From contig JADNRZ010000001.1 of the NCBI GenBank assembly GCA_015501605.1, positions 2,790,001 to 2,854,000 of the forward strand: DNA of 64,000 bases, read 5' to 3'. The notes under the pieces are model-generated. The model searched no databases and was not told the DNA's origin. It saw only the letters and a list, made by a program, of their open reading frames with translations. Source of the DNA: Panaeolus papilionaceus. Lineage: Eukaryota > Basidiomycota > Agaricomycetes > Agaricales. Made by a program: the position numbers and the translations under genes. Of the stretch, positions 49,095 through 60,798 are shown piece after piece (positions within the stretch are counted from its first letter, which is position 1; each line of letters starts with the position of its first letter).

Positions 49095-51007
49095 TTACAT
49101 GGGTCGTTGGTACCCTCCTTGTCCTCTTCCATACCCACCTTCCTCATCGTAACCCCTCCCTCTTGGCTGGCGGCCACCGTTAACTGAGGGAGGGGGGTTA
49201 CTTGAGTAGTATGGGTCATTCACTTGCTGTGGTGATGGCTGTCCATACGACAATGGTGACTGTGTATAAGGGTTCTGCTGCCCATCATCATACGCTGATG
49301 CGGGTGGTGATCTTCGACTCTGTTGGTGTAATGATGGGGCTGTGGAACCTGCACGTCCTTGGTATACATCGACGGGATCGTAGTTGGTCCCACGAGTGGG
49401 CGGTGGTCCATATGGGCTTGCCTGCCGACTGATAGGATCCCGCGCGAAAGGTGCTGCTGAGCTTGTCAGATGGGCAGTGCTCTCATTATCATTGTCGTCG
49501 TATAGATGTTGTGAAGGATACGCATATTCATCGTTGAGGGTGGCTGCGGAGGGGTTGTAGTATGGGTAGTTTCCAGGACCTTGTTGCGCCGAATATGGGT
49601 TGTAGGCGGGCATGGGAGGGTAATCAGCAGCCTTGTCACTGTTGTAGTGATAGTAGTCTTGGGTATAGGTGCTGGGGGCGGGAACACGGGTGTTGACCGA
49701 CGAGGTGTCGTCGTCATCGACCGAAAGATTTGGTAGGGTAGGTTGTGGCAAAGGCTGATGAACGAGCTCGCCCTTCTTGTTTTTAAGATGAGAGAAGTCA
49801 CCCATGGCTTCTTTCCTCATCAATTTGGCCTGTTTGTCGATTCTCTCTTTCCTGGTCTTGTCAATGACTTCAGCGATACGCTTATCAACCTTGTGGCAGC
49901 AGTATTCCTACAGGTAACGTTAGCACCCGTGTTTAGCGGTAGTAATTTGATTTATTACCTTGAGGTTACCACGGATGTGCATGAGGAGTGGAACGTAGCA
50001 AATGGCAGCAGTCAACAAAAGTAAAAGTGAACCAGCACAAACGGCAACAGTGAAGAACGATGTGATCGTCAACATGGATGTCGACATACTGTTCTTCCTG
50101 AAGTACTTTGTAACGTCGTACCATTCGCCAGGAAGGTCCTTTTTAGCGAGCCACACGGCATAAAGCGTGAGAGCATTGATAGACTGGCGAGGTGTATCGG
50201 CAAGGAGCAGGCGCTTCCAACCTGAAAAAAGGGCGCGAATTAGGAAACACGAAACAATGGGAAGAAAATCCGTAGTGCTCACTCTTGAAGACAAAGAAGA
50301 CGAAGAAAGCAAAGTCGTCACTAGTCTTTGTGGAGTTGCTAATATGATCGAAGAAGCAGAAGTGGTTGTATGAACCTAGCGACGAGTTGTTAGGGGATTA
50401 ATGTTCGGGATCCTGTATTCTGGTGCTCCACTCACGAAGCGAGTAATAGTTGTTTGCCATGACATTGGTGAACGCAAAAGAGATGTCTCGACTTGCGATG
50501 ATCTTCTTTGCCTTGCGGGACTCGTAGGCCAACTGTGTGGGTAAATTGGGTTCAAGGCAAGAAGAGCGGATATAAGTGATGTGGAACGTACGAGCAAGAA
50601 TGAGACCAGAATGCAGCCAACAAAGAGCCATTTTCCAGTGTTGAAGGGGATGAACACGCAGCCTTTAACGTCTTTACACTGCTTGAAGATTTCGTTCGAC
50701 CAGTTGGAGGTTGTTAACATGGTAATAGCGGAGAAGATATCCAGAACGTAGACCATGAACGACTTTAGCACGACGAGATATAACCATAGGTATCTGTTGA
50801 AAATAATGAGAACATGATTGTAGACTTATAGAGGAAGTAAACGGACTTGAGACGCATGAAGAAGCCATTGTCTACGAAATCTGAGGTATCTACGAAGTCA
50901 AACTAGAGACATGACGGCGTAAGTCTAAAGATGATGATAATGATTAACAACGAATATACCTTGTGGTCCTGAACGACCTCTCGCTTCCACTTTGCACCAC
51001 CACACAT
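49095..51007 (-). CDS. KCH1: Kch1-like low-affinity K+ uptake membrane protein
   Basis: About 500 residues. In yeast, Kch1 and Kch2 (Prm6) promote K+ influx when cells respond to pheromone or calcium stress. The start MCGGAKWKREVVQDHKFDF leads into a first membrane segment (VVLKSFMVYVLDIFSAITML). Family motifs follow: GKWLFVGCILVSFLL, AYESRKAKKIIASRDISFAF, TNVMANNYYSLRSYNHFCFF, DDFAFFVFFVFKGWKRLLLA, PRQSINALTLYAVWL, a second hydrophobic pair (SFFTVAVCAGSLLLLLTAAI) and NLKEYCCHKVDKRIAEVIDK. The last 240 residues are a Tyr/Pro/Gln-rich cytosolic tail ending in an Arg/Gly-rich segment. The start at 51007 gives the expected N-terminus. The gene is divergent from RBG1 with 364 bases between starts. 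Confidence 0.88.
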
Positions 51008-51371
51008 TCTGATGATAAATCGAAGAGTAGTTGGTAGGAAATTGTTTTTGTGAGAGATTTGAGCACTGCGTTAAGAGGTATGATGACCAGCCAGTGGCAT
51101 AAGTATGTTTGATAGATAGTAAAGAGCGATTTCAAAAGAATGGGCGGCTAGTAGATACCAGCAATGACAATTGAGCGAGCTGAAAAGAGCGCTGGTAAGG
51201 GGACTGGTCAAGAAGAACAACTAACAAGTAACCCTTCGAACCTATGATGTCCACAAACACAACAAATGGAAACCACCCAATTGTCACACTATGTAACATG
51301 TAACACACAGTCACACACAAACACAGTATCCAAACATCTCGGTCTTTGCCGACGTGCCTTCAATTGCCACA
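51008..51371. promoter_or_regulatory. Divergent promoter, KCH1 and RBG1
   Basis: This 364-base region separates the two start codons. No strong motif was seen apart from short AT-rich stretches. It should contain both promoters. Confidence 0.45.
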
Positions 51372-53200
51372 ATGACGACCGTACAAAAGATAAAAGTGAG
51401 CAAATCCTTTATTATTATTTCAATTACTTGCTTATCGTGTAATTCAAAAGGAAATCGAAGATGAGATGGTAAATATTTAATATTCTCTTGTATTTTCAAT
51501 CCATTAACTTGTTATATCACAGGCCAAAAGTATGTATTATAACTCTCAAAGGGATCCCATGTGCTTAATCTACTACCCTTTAAGCCCAAAAGAATAAGGC
51601 CACGAGCTACCATCTTGGTCAGCTCAAGGCCAAGCTCGCAAAGCTTCGTCGCGAGCTTATCTCCCCCAGTTCAGGTGGTGGAGGTGGAGGTGGTCTAGGT
51701 TTCGATGTAGCAAGGTAAAGCCGACTACACTGTCATGCCCTTGACACCAAAAGTACGGCTCTGATCAGTCAAACGATTTTAGGACGGGTATAGCATCTGT
51801 TGGATTCGTCGGTTTTCCGTCTGTCGGAAAGGTTTGTTATCACCCTCCCACTTCAAAACTATTAACCCTGACACGACACCTTGACAGTCGACTCTGATGT
51901 CCAAGCTTACGGGCACACACTCGGAGGTATCAGAAATCGATTTCACAACCCTCACTACCGTCCCTGGTACCGTTAAAGTACACGGTGCTCCAATTCAAAT
52001 ACTCGATCTTCGTAAGAATAACAGCGTCTATATTTGACTTTTTTTTCCTAACGCCACTTTTGCGCAGCTGGTATTATCGAAGGTGCCAACGACGGTCGTG
52101 GTCGTGGTCGACAAGGTTCGTTTAAGGCCTCTCCATGGAGTTACTTCTTGCTCATGCTATTTCTTTTTTTTATAGTTATTGCCGGTATGTGCGGTTGAGA
52201 CGGGCACTTTTATCACGTCATTGACCAACTCTCCCAGTTGCTCGAACTTGTAATTTAATCTTCATCGTGCTGGACGTGCTAAAACCTCTTGGTGACAAAA
52301 AGATCATCGAAGACGAGTTGGAAGGTTTTGGTATTCGGCTAAATAAACGCCCACCTGCAATCCTCGTGCGCAGGAAAGAGAAGGGCGGTATCGCTATAAC
52401 AAATACCGTTCCTCTAACGAAAATCGACCATGATGAGATCAAGGCCATTCTAAGCGAATATAGAATTAACAACGCAGACGTCGCCATTCGAGAACCCAAT
52501 GCCACCGCTGATGATCTGGTAGATGTTATTGAAGGCAATCGGGTGTACATTCCCGCCATCTATGTAAGCACAGGTCTTCCATTTCGCCCAACACGTACTC
52601 ATCCATTATGACCAGGTTCTGAACAAGGTACATAACGAATTTACACATCCGGATAAACATTAAATCTCTATAGATCGACGCAATTTCAATAGAAGAACTG
52701 GACCTTCTGTGAGTCACAGCTCTCTGAGACATCATACGAATGCTGATCCGGTCATTTAGATACAAAATCCCTATGTCTGTGCCCATCTCATCAAAGGAAT
52801 GGCTCAACATCGACGAGCTTATCGACAAGATGTGGACAACCCTCGACCTCGTCCGCGTGTACACCAAGCCGCGTGGTCTTCCTCCGGATTATTCTTCCCC
52901 TGTCGTCCTCCGTCGCGGGAAGTGCTCCGTTGAAGATTTCTGTAGCTCCATTCACAAGGAAATTGCGAAACAGATGAAATAGTGAGAAAACCCCCTCGTA
53001 TACGTTATACCATTCATTTTATTGACACATTTCGTAGTGCTGTCGTTTGGGGTGCAAGTGCGAAGCACTCACGCGGTCAAAAGGTTGGCCTAGATCATGT
53101 GCTTGAGGATGAAGATGGTGAGTGTTCTCTTCTTCCTGTGTATTCAAATCCTCATAAACATCACCCATCACTCGCAGTCGTCCACATCTCCAAGAAGTGA
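51372..53200 (+). CDS. RBG1: DRG/Obg-family GTPase Rbg1 (DRG1)
   Basis: About 370 residues. Rbg1/DRG1 is a conserved GTPase that associates with translating ribosomes. The protein starts MTTVQKIK and has the helical [18 protein letters not shown]. Guanine-nucleotide motifs are G1 GFPSVGKST, G3 DLPGIIEGA and G4 LNKID; RGRGRQVIAVARTCN lies between them. [26 protein letters not shown] and [14 protein letters not shown] are DRG-specific. A C-terminal TGS domain is seen in [20 protein letters not shown] through [20 protein letters not shown], and the end is HVLEDEDVVHISKK. The gene has about ten exons, including one of only nine bases (52176-52184). Confidence 0.95.
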
Positions 53201-53367
53201 TGTGGTAGTCTTCCTGCCACCGTGATATTCTTCTGTCACTGTCAACATCTACGTATATCCAGACACGCCTTTGAATGTTCATCCAGATTAAAAGGAGTGT
53301 CGTTTCTCCCCCCCCTGTAGCACTATTATACAAATTGTATCAACAACGATTCAAACAACCTACAATA

Positions 53368-55749
53368 CTACTTGACTTCGTTAAGCTGCCCTTGATATGT
53401 TGATTCTTCGTTGAGATAGATAAAGCCCAGGCGCAAGAAGCTCCACACGAGGCCAATAGCACAATAGATACTTGTCAACATCAGCGGGAGGAATTCCATT
53501 GCTGATGAAGCACCCTTTTCTGGTTTGTACGGGGCGTCGGGGCAGACACTTCCATCAGAAGATGTGCAAACCGTCACACCTGCAGCTTTGGATCCGGCAG
53601 TACCACTCAGGAAGGGGAATAACGATACAAAAGCGAGCAGGACAGGAAATCCAGCCAGGTATAGTTTTTCCAAGAAGTCCATGATGACATACACCAGAGA
53701 TTTAGGGTATCTGTCACATCAGAGAGTGTCAGCAGGTAGACAAAGGTGTGCGGAAATTAAGCGGGCAAAAATAGAAGCGACTTACTCGTAAACACGTCGG
53801 CTGAGAGGCACATAAACGCAAGCTATCCATAGTGCAGAGTAAACAACTTTGACGATAGATTCTAATTGCGTACGAATGAGATCCAAGGTTCGAAGAAGAG
53901 GAGAAAAAAAGGGTTCAGAAAGGACTTGCCGGCTGGAGTAAAGAGAAGAGGGAATAGGCCAAAGACGCCCGAAACACTGGCAAGGATGAATGTGCGGAAA
54001 TAAGCATGCCTTTCAGCAGCGAGAAGACTGATTCAAAGCTCGTCAAAATTAATCTCGTTACAGAAGCTGTATTGAACAATTACCTAAGAGGTATCAAGAC
54101 CAGTAAAACAGCCTTTTCGTGCACATGCCACCCAAAGAGGAAAGATGTCCATCCAGACAATGTCAGCGCTGTTAGGAACGACTTGTAAGAGGGGTTGCGC
54201 CATAGTTTGATCAACCAGATCTGAAAATCATGAGCGATCAATCGAGGTCGACCCTTCGAAATGGGTTGCTCACCGCTTGGAATGCGATAGTGATAATGAA
54301 CGTGTAGATAGGTTTGATATTAGGCAGGACCGCAAATACTGTATCGCCGACCAGACCTCGCGAAGTCGAAGCGACGCCGGAGTCGTTAATGACTATATTC
54401 GCCCCCGTATATTGTGCATCTATGACGAGAGGCCAAGTCAGTGCTTGTTTCGCAGAATGGAATCTAATATAATTAACGTACACCTCAAAAGTGCGCGATC
54501 TGCAAACGTCACAAGTGCCCAAAAGTTAGCTGCCCAATAGGCATGGTTGAGACCACGAGTGAAAGGAAAGAGGCGCGAAAGGAGTTGAGGGATTTGCCCC
54601 ATTAATGCGAAGGGACCTAACGAAACGACAAAGACCCCAATAACAGCGTTAGCCAGTGACAAGAAATTCTTGATCTGGATCTGGCCATTCGGAGACATGC
54701 AGAACGACCGTAAGAGGTATATGAAATAAGCTGGCTGCAAAGGCACATGAAATCAACGGTCGTATTTGACGGGAGGTTATTGAAAAGATGTGACGCACCG
54801 CAAGATACATGTAAATATGTTTGAAGTTAAGAAGAACTGCAAACAGAATCCCGCTGCCTAGTTTATTTCCCTACGACATAGCTGAGTGCCTTAATTGTGT
54901 AGCAGGATAACTGAACTCACGTTGCGGGCCATAAGTATTGACCACAGCAATATCCCATACATAAAGCCATTGTATTGGAAATGAATATGGTCGACAATCA
55001 GAAACCCGGGATGGAGGAATATAGAGGCAGAAATTATCCTCTGCATCGATGGGTCGACGGCTCCACGAATGAATCTTGCGAAAAGGAGTCAGCATCTTGG
55101 TTCCTGCAGAACGTAGTGGCAACTTACCTCAGGAGCACAACCCCGAGCAGCATTTCAGTCAGAATGACGGTGCTCCTTTGGTATGCTATGACGGTCCACG
55201 CATCATAGTTGAGGTTATTGAGGTCGACAATCTTTGGGTCTATGAAGTATGCTGGGATAGATAGGAGCTTCTCAAAATATGCGAAGAAAGGAGGGTAGTC
55301 CAAGGCTGAGCGTGATTGATTGGTTCATATAATCAATAACAAAAAGAACAAGTCACATACTCCACTCGGATGTTGTCTAATATGAGCAATGAGATGAGGG
55401 TAATACAGAAAGCCATGTACGAACTCACGTCGTAGTACCATTTTGATATCGGAAGGGAATGTGTAATGGCTAGCCAATTTCGATGCACTTCAAAGTCCGT
55501 GGATCGACTAGAACAAGTTTACAGCGTGTTAGAGTTTCCAAAGAAAGCGCAAAAGGTGACACACTATGCTGGATAGAGCAATAGCTTGAACGCGGTGGAC
55601 AACCAGAAGATATCCCATTCGGAGGAGAGAAGATCCCATTGACACGAAGATTCAAACCATTTGGGAGACGCAGAAGAGACCAAGTTCTGATTAGAAGGAC
55701 GTTTTTTCAATTCTTGGGTTAACCCACCGCCATTTGACTTGGCTGGCAT
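53368..55749 (-). CDS. ALG8: Dolichyl-P-Glc:Glc1Man9GlcNAc2-PP-dolichol alpha-1,3-glucosyltransferase (Alg8)
   Basis: Alg8 adds the second glucose to the lipid-linked oligosaccharide in the ER lumen. About 590 residues with many membrane helices. Seen in order: [20 protein letters not shown] with [108 protein letters not shown] with [39 protein letters not shown], and a C-terminal [18 protein letters not shown]. The [17 protein letters not shown] and HVHEKA motifs identify the ALG6/ALG8 family; [11 protein letters not shown] favours Alg8. The start is the ATG at 55749. At least nine introns. Convergent with RBG1, divergent from VMA21. Confidence 0.92.
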
Positions 55750-55897
55750 TGACGTTGTGAGTAGAAGTAATTGTTGAACGTTGACTAGCAGTTGAGCGAC
55801 GTCGGCGACGACGAAGACGGCAATGGAAGCACGTGACGTAGACACGACATCACGCCTGCTCAGAAGAGTCAAGACTGAATCCTTGGTTCAGACGATC
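55750..55897. promoter_or_regulatory. Divergent promoter, ALG8 and VMA21
   Basis: Only 148 bases separate the two start codons. A TCACGTGCT-type site (plus strand GCACGTGACG, about 55830-55839) lies in the middle. Both genes act in the ER, so shared control is plausible but unproven. Confidence 0.45.
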
Positions 55898-56309
55898 ATG
55901 AGCGAACAAGTTGCTGCCGCAAAACTCAACACGGATGTCGCTGCTAGGTATTCTACTACCTAATATCGATTATTTGTCCATTCTAATAAACACTTTTACA
56001 GCGGTGTCCTCTTCAAACTCATCGCTTTCAGCGTCTTACTCGGCGTCCTTCCAATTGGGTCATATTTCCTCTCACTGAAATACCTCTGGGATGGTAGGCG
56101 AATTTACGGAACTTTCGGACCATAACCAACCTAAGATTCTGCTCTCTTCAAATTTAACAGAGAACTCTACCTTTGCTGCAATCACGGCTGTTGTAGCGGC
56201 AAATCTCGTACTGGTTGGTTACATCATTGCATCGGCGATAGAAGATAGACAAGCTAGCGCGTCCCAAGCATCTACACAGCCGAAAAAAGAGTCCAAAAAG
56301 GATCAGTAA
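55898..56309 (+). CDS. VMA21: V-ATPase assembly factor Vma21
   Basis: About 100 residues in three exons. Vma21 is an ER chaperone for the V0 sector of the vacuolar H+-ATPase. MSEQVAAAKLNTDVAA leads into two membrane segments, GVLFKLIAFSVLLGVLPIGS and FAAITAVVAANLVLVGYIIA, the two-helix plan of the family. The protein ends in KKDQ, a KKXX ER-retrieval signal like that of yeast Vma21. The reading frame is intact. Confidence 0.92.
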
Positions 56310-56706
56310 ATGCTCCATTTTATTGATTTCTCTTCGTTATCATACATCTCCCATCCGAAATGAACTCGTTCCTTGTGCTTATGCGTACTCTGGTCATCCG
56401 AAGCGACTTTGTTTAAACTGATCAAGCAAAGGTTGTTTAAAATCGTCTTGATGCTATTCTATATTGTACACTATACAACAAATAATGCGTTGGATTTATA
56501 TAATTATACACTTTGTTTGTCACCGGCGATTCTGTCTATGAGATTACACTTTACAACAAGTCCGCAGCTAACTCCATGTGAGAGTCGTGCCTTCATATTA
56601 CACCATCACGAAACGCGTATCAACTTGTTCAAAAGGAAATGATTAGATGAAAAAAAGAAATGGATATGCAAAGAAAGCAAAAACGAAGAGTAAACCATTC
56701 GAAGTT
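56310..56706. other. Convergent 3' region
   Basis: This 397-base, AT-rich spacer lies between VMA21 and the next minus-strand gene. No gene was seen. Confidence 0.4.
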
Positions 56707-58301
56707 CTAGAACGCGTATCCCCACTGCACCGATTCGACCGTTCCTGACGGCGTTACTGCTTGATCACTATTAGTGATCTCCTGAAAAAAGTCGAACGAG
56801 GTAAGAATCAAAGAAGCTCGAGGAAGATAGAAAGCCTTAGGCCACTTACAACATGAGATTTCAAGTCGCGCGTTTGCAGCATAAGAGGCGCAGGCCGCGG
56901 TTTAGGGGGAGAGGACCTTTTGATCGGCAAACTCGAATGATCGGATATAGGCTCGCTTGAAGTAAGTCTATGACGCTGGTTAACGGAAAACGAGGTTATT
57001 GTATCGCGAAGATTGTTGTTCGAAAATGAGCGAACAGGGCGAGGGGGTCGGACGATTTGCGCTGACGCCGTTCTCTGCCTTTCGTAGCCGGGAATGATAG
57101 TGGGAATCTCTGGTAGAGGGCTATTTGGAGGACTATACTTTGGTGGGGTAATGCTGGCCGTGGGCCGACTAATGGCTTTCTTCGTAGGGGATGCGATGCC
57201 CAATTGGGAAGGAGAGTAGACTTGCTGGAACCGAGGCGTCGTTGGTGTTCCCAGTGGAGTGGAGTCGCGTGAGCTCTGTGCAGAACGTGGCGGCGGAGAA
57301 GGTCGCAACACGAGAGGGGATGGAACCTTCTTCCGTACTATTAGGGGAGGTGGAGCCGGGAAAAGAGATAGGGGGAAATTGCCGGCTTCGCCATCTATTG
57401 AGCTCGTAGCTCCAAGACTCGGAGGAGAAGGGGATCCACGGCCGTCGTAGGGGAGATGAGGCGTCGACGATCCAGAGTTGTGATAGAGTCGTCGTGGCTT
57501 AGTGCCCACCAATAGGTCCACAGCGTGTACGGACTTGGGCGGTGATTTCAGGACATCATCCCCTACGTTTGATGAGACGACGTCTGTTTGAGTTTCGAGG
57601 TGGATGTATCGCGGACAATCAGAAGTATGATTGGCACTACACTGACAGTATCGCTTCTTGGTGCTGCTGAAAGAGTCAAATTTAACGTGGGTACGTTCCA
57701 AATCGATGGGAGGCAGGAGTGGAAAAGATGACGAGGAGGGTGATTGCGGAGAGGGAGGTCGAGAGAGAGGCCCTTTGACACGACGAAACGTTGAGTTGGA
57801 TGATAGTTTCGTCGTAAACTTACGCGTAAGTGCCGGCCATGATGGTCCGCTCGAACGCGTCGAAAAATCGTGGTGTTCTACGGATGCAAGATGAGATTTG
57901 TTTGTCTTTCCGTTTCGACCGCTTGATGAAAAGTTGAGGATATCAGTCGACGAAACACTAAATTTTCGATAGGTGGTGCTCTTCCCAATATATGGGATTT
58001 CGCCTGTCAGCGAGCAGTTTCGAGTATGACCTGTCGTGGATATCAATGAAGGTCCATACGAGTCAGGATAAGGGGTTCCCCACGACCCGTCGATGGTCGC
58101 GGCAGTCAAAGGCTCGGGTGGTAGAAGGGGCAGTTGCTTGACAGTGATATTCAAAGACCTTGCAGACAATGGCTCTTTGCGCGAGCTCGATCTCGAGAGG
58201 CTGGTAGAATCACTACCATTGGTGGATTGCTTGTCGTCTGACAGATTAGCCTTCTGCTCCCATTTCTTGAAAGTGTTACGAAGGAAAGAGACGCTCTTCA
58301 T
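56707..58301 (-). CDS. Unrecognised Ser/Pro-rich disordered protein with conserved-looking C-terminal peptide
   Basis: About 510 residues in two exons. Most of the protein is low-complexity, rich in Ser, Pro and Thr, with many SP and TP sites. The start MKSVSFLRNTFKKWEQKANL is basic and likely helical. A CQCSANHTSDC cluster near the middle could bind metal. Exon 1 ends at LKSHV; the intron at about 56783-56847 has a clean donor and a TTTTTTCAG acceptor. Exon 2 encodes EITNSDQAVTPSGTVESVQW and then GYAF. A tail this ordered after a long disordered region suggests a docking peptide. Without the intron the frame ends in an unrelated SGLRLSIFLELL. I do not recognise the family. Confidence 0.65.
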
Positions 58302-60798
58302 GGCTGGGAGTAATTCGAGGAGGGTAGAGATGTACAAGGAAAGAGGGACGGGATGCTCGAACGAGCAGGCAAGAAGCAAAAGGAGTGGCGTACAAGGTAG
58401 AGCAGGAGAGTTAATGCTTCGGGTCAAAAGGAAGAGGATTTTGAGGATACGCTAAATTAAATAAGAGGGGAGCTTTACTGGGGTGATCGCTCCTACGCCG
58501 AGATGCATTGAAGACTGTCGAAGCATCTTAACATGATCAAGCGATCTGTCCCTGATCAAGTAACAGGACTTTGGGTGTCAAAACATGTTATTATAGATGG
58601 GTACATAAGCTATCTTGTGGAACGAGTCAACGGTCAGACTAGAATTGGATCTAAGATTTAACGGTAATAAAATATGCTTGGTGAGAGAATTGATTATATT
58701 TGCTCAACTCTTTGACAGACTCCCATCTCTTCTTTCGCTCTTTAGAACAAAGTTCGCCCGCACCGGTACTCTTAACCTTCGAGCGATTGTACCGTTTCGA
58801 GCCTTTGTCCAAGAAAGGACCCGAGCCAGGCATTGTGGAGTAGCTCGAAGCAGATCAAAATATTGCAAAATGACCAAGTTGGACATAGATCGGGGACTTG
58901 GGGGAGAATAATATCTGGCATGCATTGAATAATATGGAAGATGGAAGAGAAAATACGCGTAACATGCATCCCGCTCTCAGGACCCATCCATTGCCATTCT
59001 TGGGCACCGTTGACAGCCCTTCCGATACTCATGGTATGTGAGTATATGTCGGCCCGTCTGTAAAATACCCTGGGTATGCTTTATTGCCAGTCCAGGCCAT
59101 CCTATGTATACATTGCTCTTTTCTCTCATCAACAATTTCATCAACACAAGTGCAGCTTGTACTTGCACACACATATTAAAACTCTTGGACGCTCTGCAAC
59201 CGTAGATACCGCATGGGCGCGTCATATTCCTTGCTTCCTAGCCACCCTACATATAATTATGTGTACACCCTCCGACTATACCTTAACTTCTCTGGCATGT
59301 CGCCGAGCCGATTGGCAACTTGTATGATCCGTTCTGAAGCAGCTGCGTTTGTGTAGAGCTCTCCATTCTCTAACTGTAAAAGAAAGTAAGATAAAGGCTA
59401 AAAATTACTAGCTATAGCTCAATATTCGCTTTCAAAGAAAAATCGGTGTCCCGCATGGGAAATCTGAATCGGCACACACGTTCCATGACTGCCTCAGACC
59501 TGCCGCAATTATTTTTTTCCCTTGGGCGGCGAAAAGTCTATGTATACCCTGCCCCGATGTCAGGAGTATAAAATTTATTATCTAGCCGCAGGACAGCATT
59601 ATCTTAATTGTAACTCTGAGCTGATCCATTCACCAAGTCAAGCAATCACCCCATATCCCAAACTGTTGTTCCGTAGTATCTTCGTCGAGGCCGACACTTC
59701 AATTTATCATGATGAGTTGTGCGCCCTAAAAATGTCTTCCGGAGGTAAGCTGGTTGGCTCACTATCTCCCCCGTATCTGAGGTTCGAACATATGTTGAGA
59801 AGTATGTCACCAAAATGGAGGGACACAATGTCATCGACTTGTTCTAGGGTCACTTCCTGTCGCGGTCCCACTCTCCAACCCTCGAAACATATATGTTCAA
59901 GCAACGTCACCTTCCTTCAAGACTCGAAAGACTGTCATGTTCGAATTCGATCGTGTTCTAGGTATATATGTAACGAGGCAAGGCGCCAAACGAGGCAACA
60001 ATGTCCTACTAATAATGTTCGGCGTTTTTTTGCATGTTGAAACGTGCTCTCATACATACCTCGCAGCGCTCAATATTCCCGCGTAACATTTTTTCCTATC
60101 GTTCCTTCAATTGTATGCATGTGAGTTTTGAACAGGTACGACGCTCTCATGTTAGTCAGGATAAAACACGCTCCTCTGCAAATTAACGGCACAAAAGGTT
60201 CATATCGTCATGGACGTACCTGTCAAGTTGTTAACCACTTTGTGCAGAAACTTCGAATTCCCTGCGCTACTGTGCAAACCGACGGGGTTCTCGCGTACGT
60301 CGTGCCTCGACGTTTGTGCGACGCGCAGAATGAATACCGATGTAGGGAAAACACAGCTTTGGAATAGCTTCTGGCTGATGATCACACCTTCGTGTCAACC
60401 ACCTTAGGTTCTTCCTTGTAATAAATGTCATATGCCTGACTTCACTTACATTAATTTTTACACATGGAACAAACTGATGCCAAACTTTGAGAACTCGAAG
60501 CTACTCACTGGAAGTCCAGTATATGAACTACTTTCTTGTCTTCTCGTTAAGCAATTCTAACTCCGTGTTTCAGATTTAAAAAGCATAGAAACAATGGTCT
60601 TTAGCATTCGGCCAGGGTAACAGATTCCATTGAAAAAATGAATAAATTATTACTAATGATAAGGATGTACATGATGGGGGCTTGAATGTTGGTGGTGGTC
60701 TAATCTACAGAACAATGCATAGTGGTATGTGATGATAAAAAAGCACAACTAAGAAATACAATCATCGAAAGCGAAAGAGAATCAAGACGGGGAATAAT
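58302..60798. other. Gene-poor stretch of about 2.5 kb
   Basis: No confident gene between the disordered-protein gene and RNR2. Several open frames of 60-170 codons exist on both strands without family resemblance. The best candidate is a small three-exon gene at 59732-60086, listed separately. A TATA-like GTATAAAATT lies near 59570. The rest looks non-coding. Confidence 0.35.
59732..60086 (+). CDS. Candidate 48-residue small gene, weak support
   Basis: A three-exon model gives an open frame of 48 codons plus stop: exon 1 (59732-59744) has the ATG and four codons, an intron ends with TTCTAG at 59847, exon 2 runs to 59961, and a second intron holds a TACTAAT branch-point-like sequence near 60007 and ends with GCAG at 60066. 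The product includes AVPLSNPRNIYVQATSPSFK. A TATA-like element lies about 160 bases upstream. No family was recognised. Exon boundaries are consensus-based only, so this may be chance. Confidence 0.2.

Noticed and set aside
59522..60040. 172-codon plus-strand frame
   Set aside because: No family resemblance and unusual composition; it overlaps a competing spliced model and starts without a conserved context.
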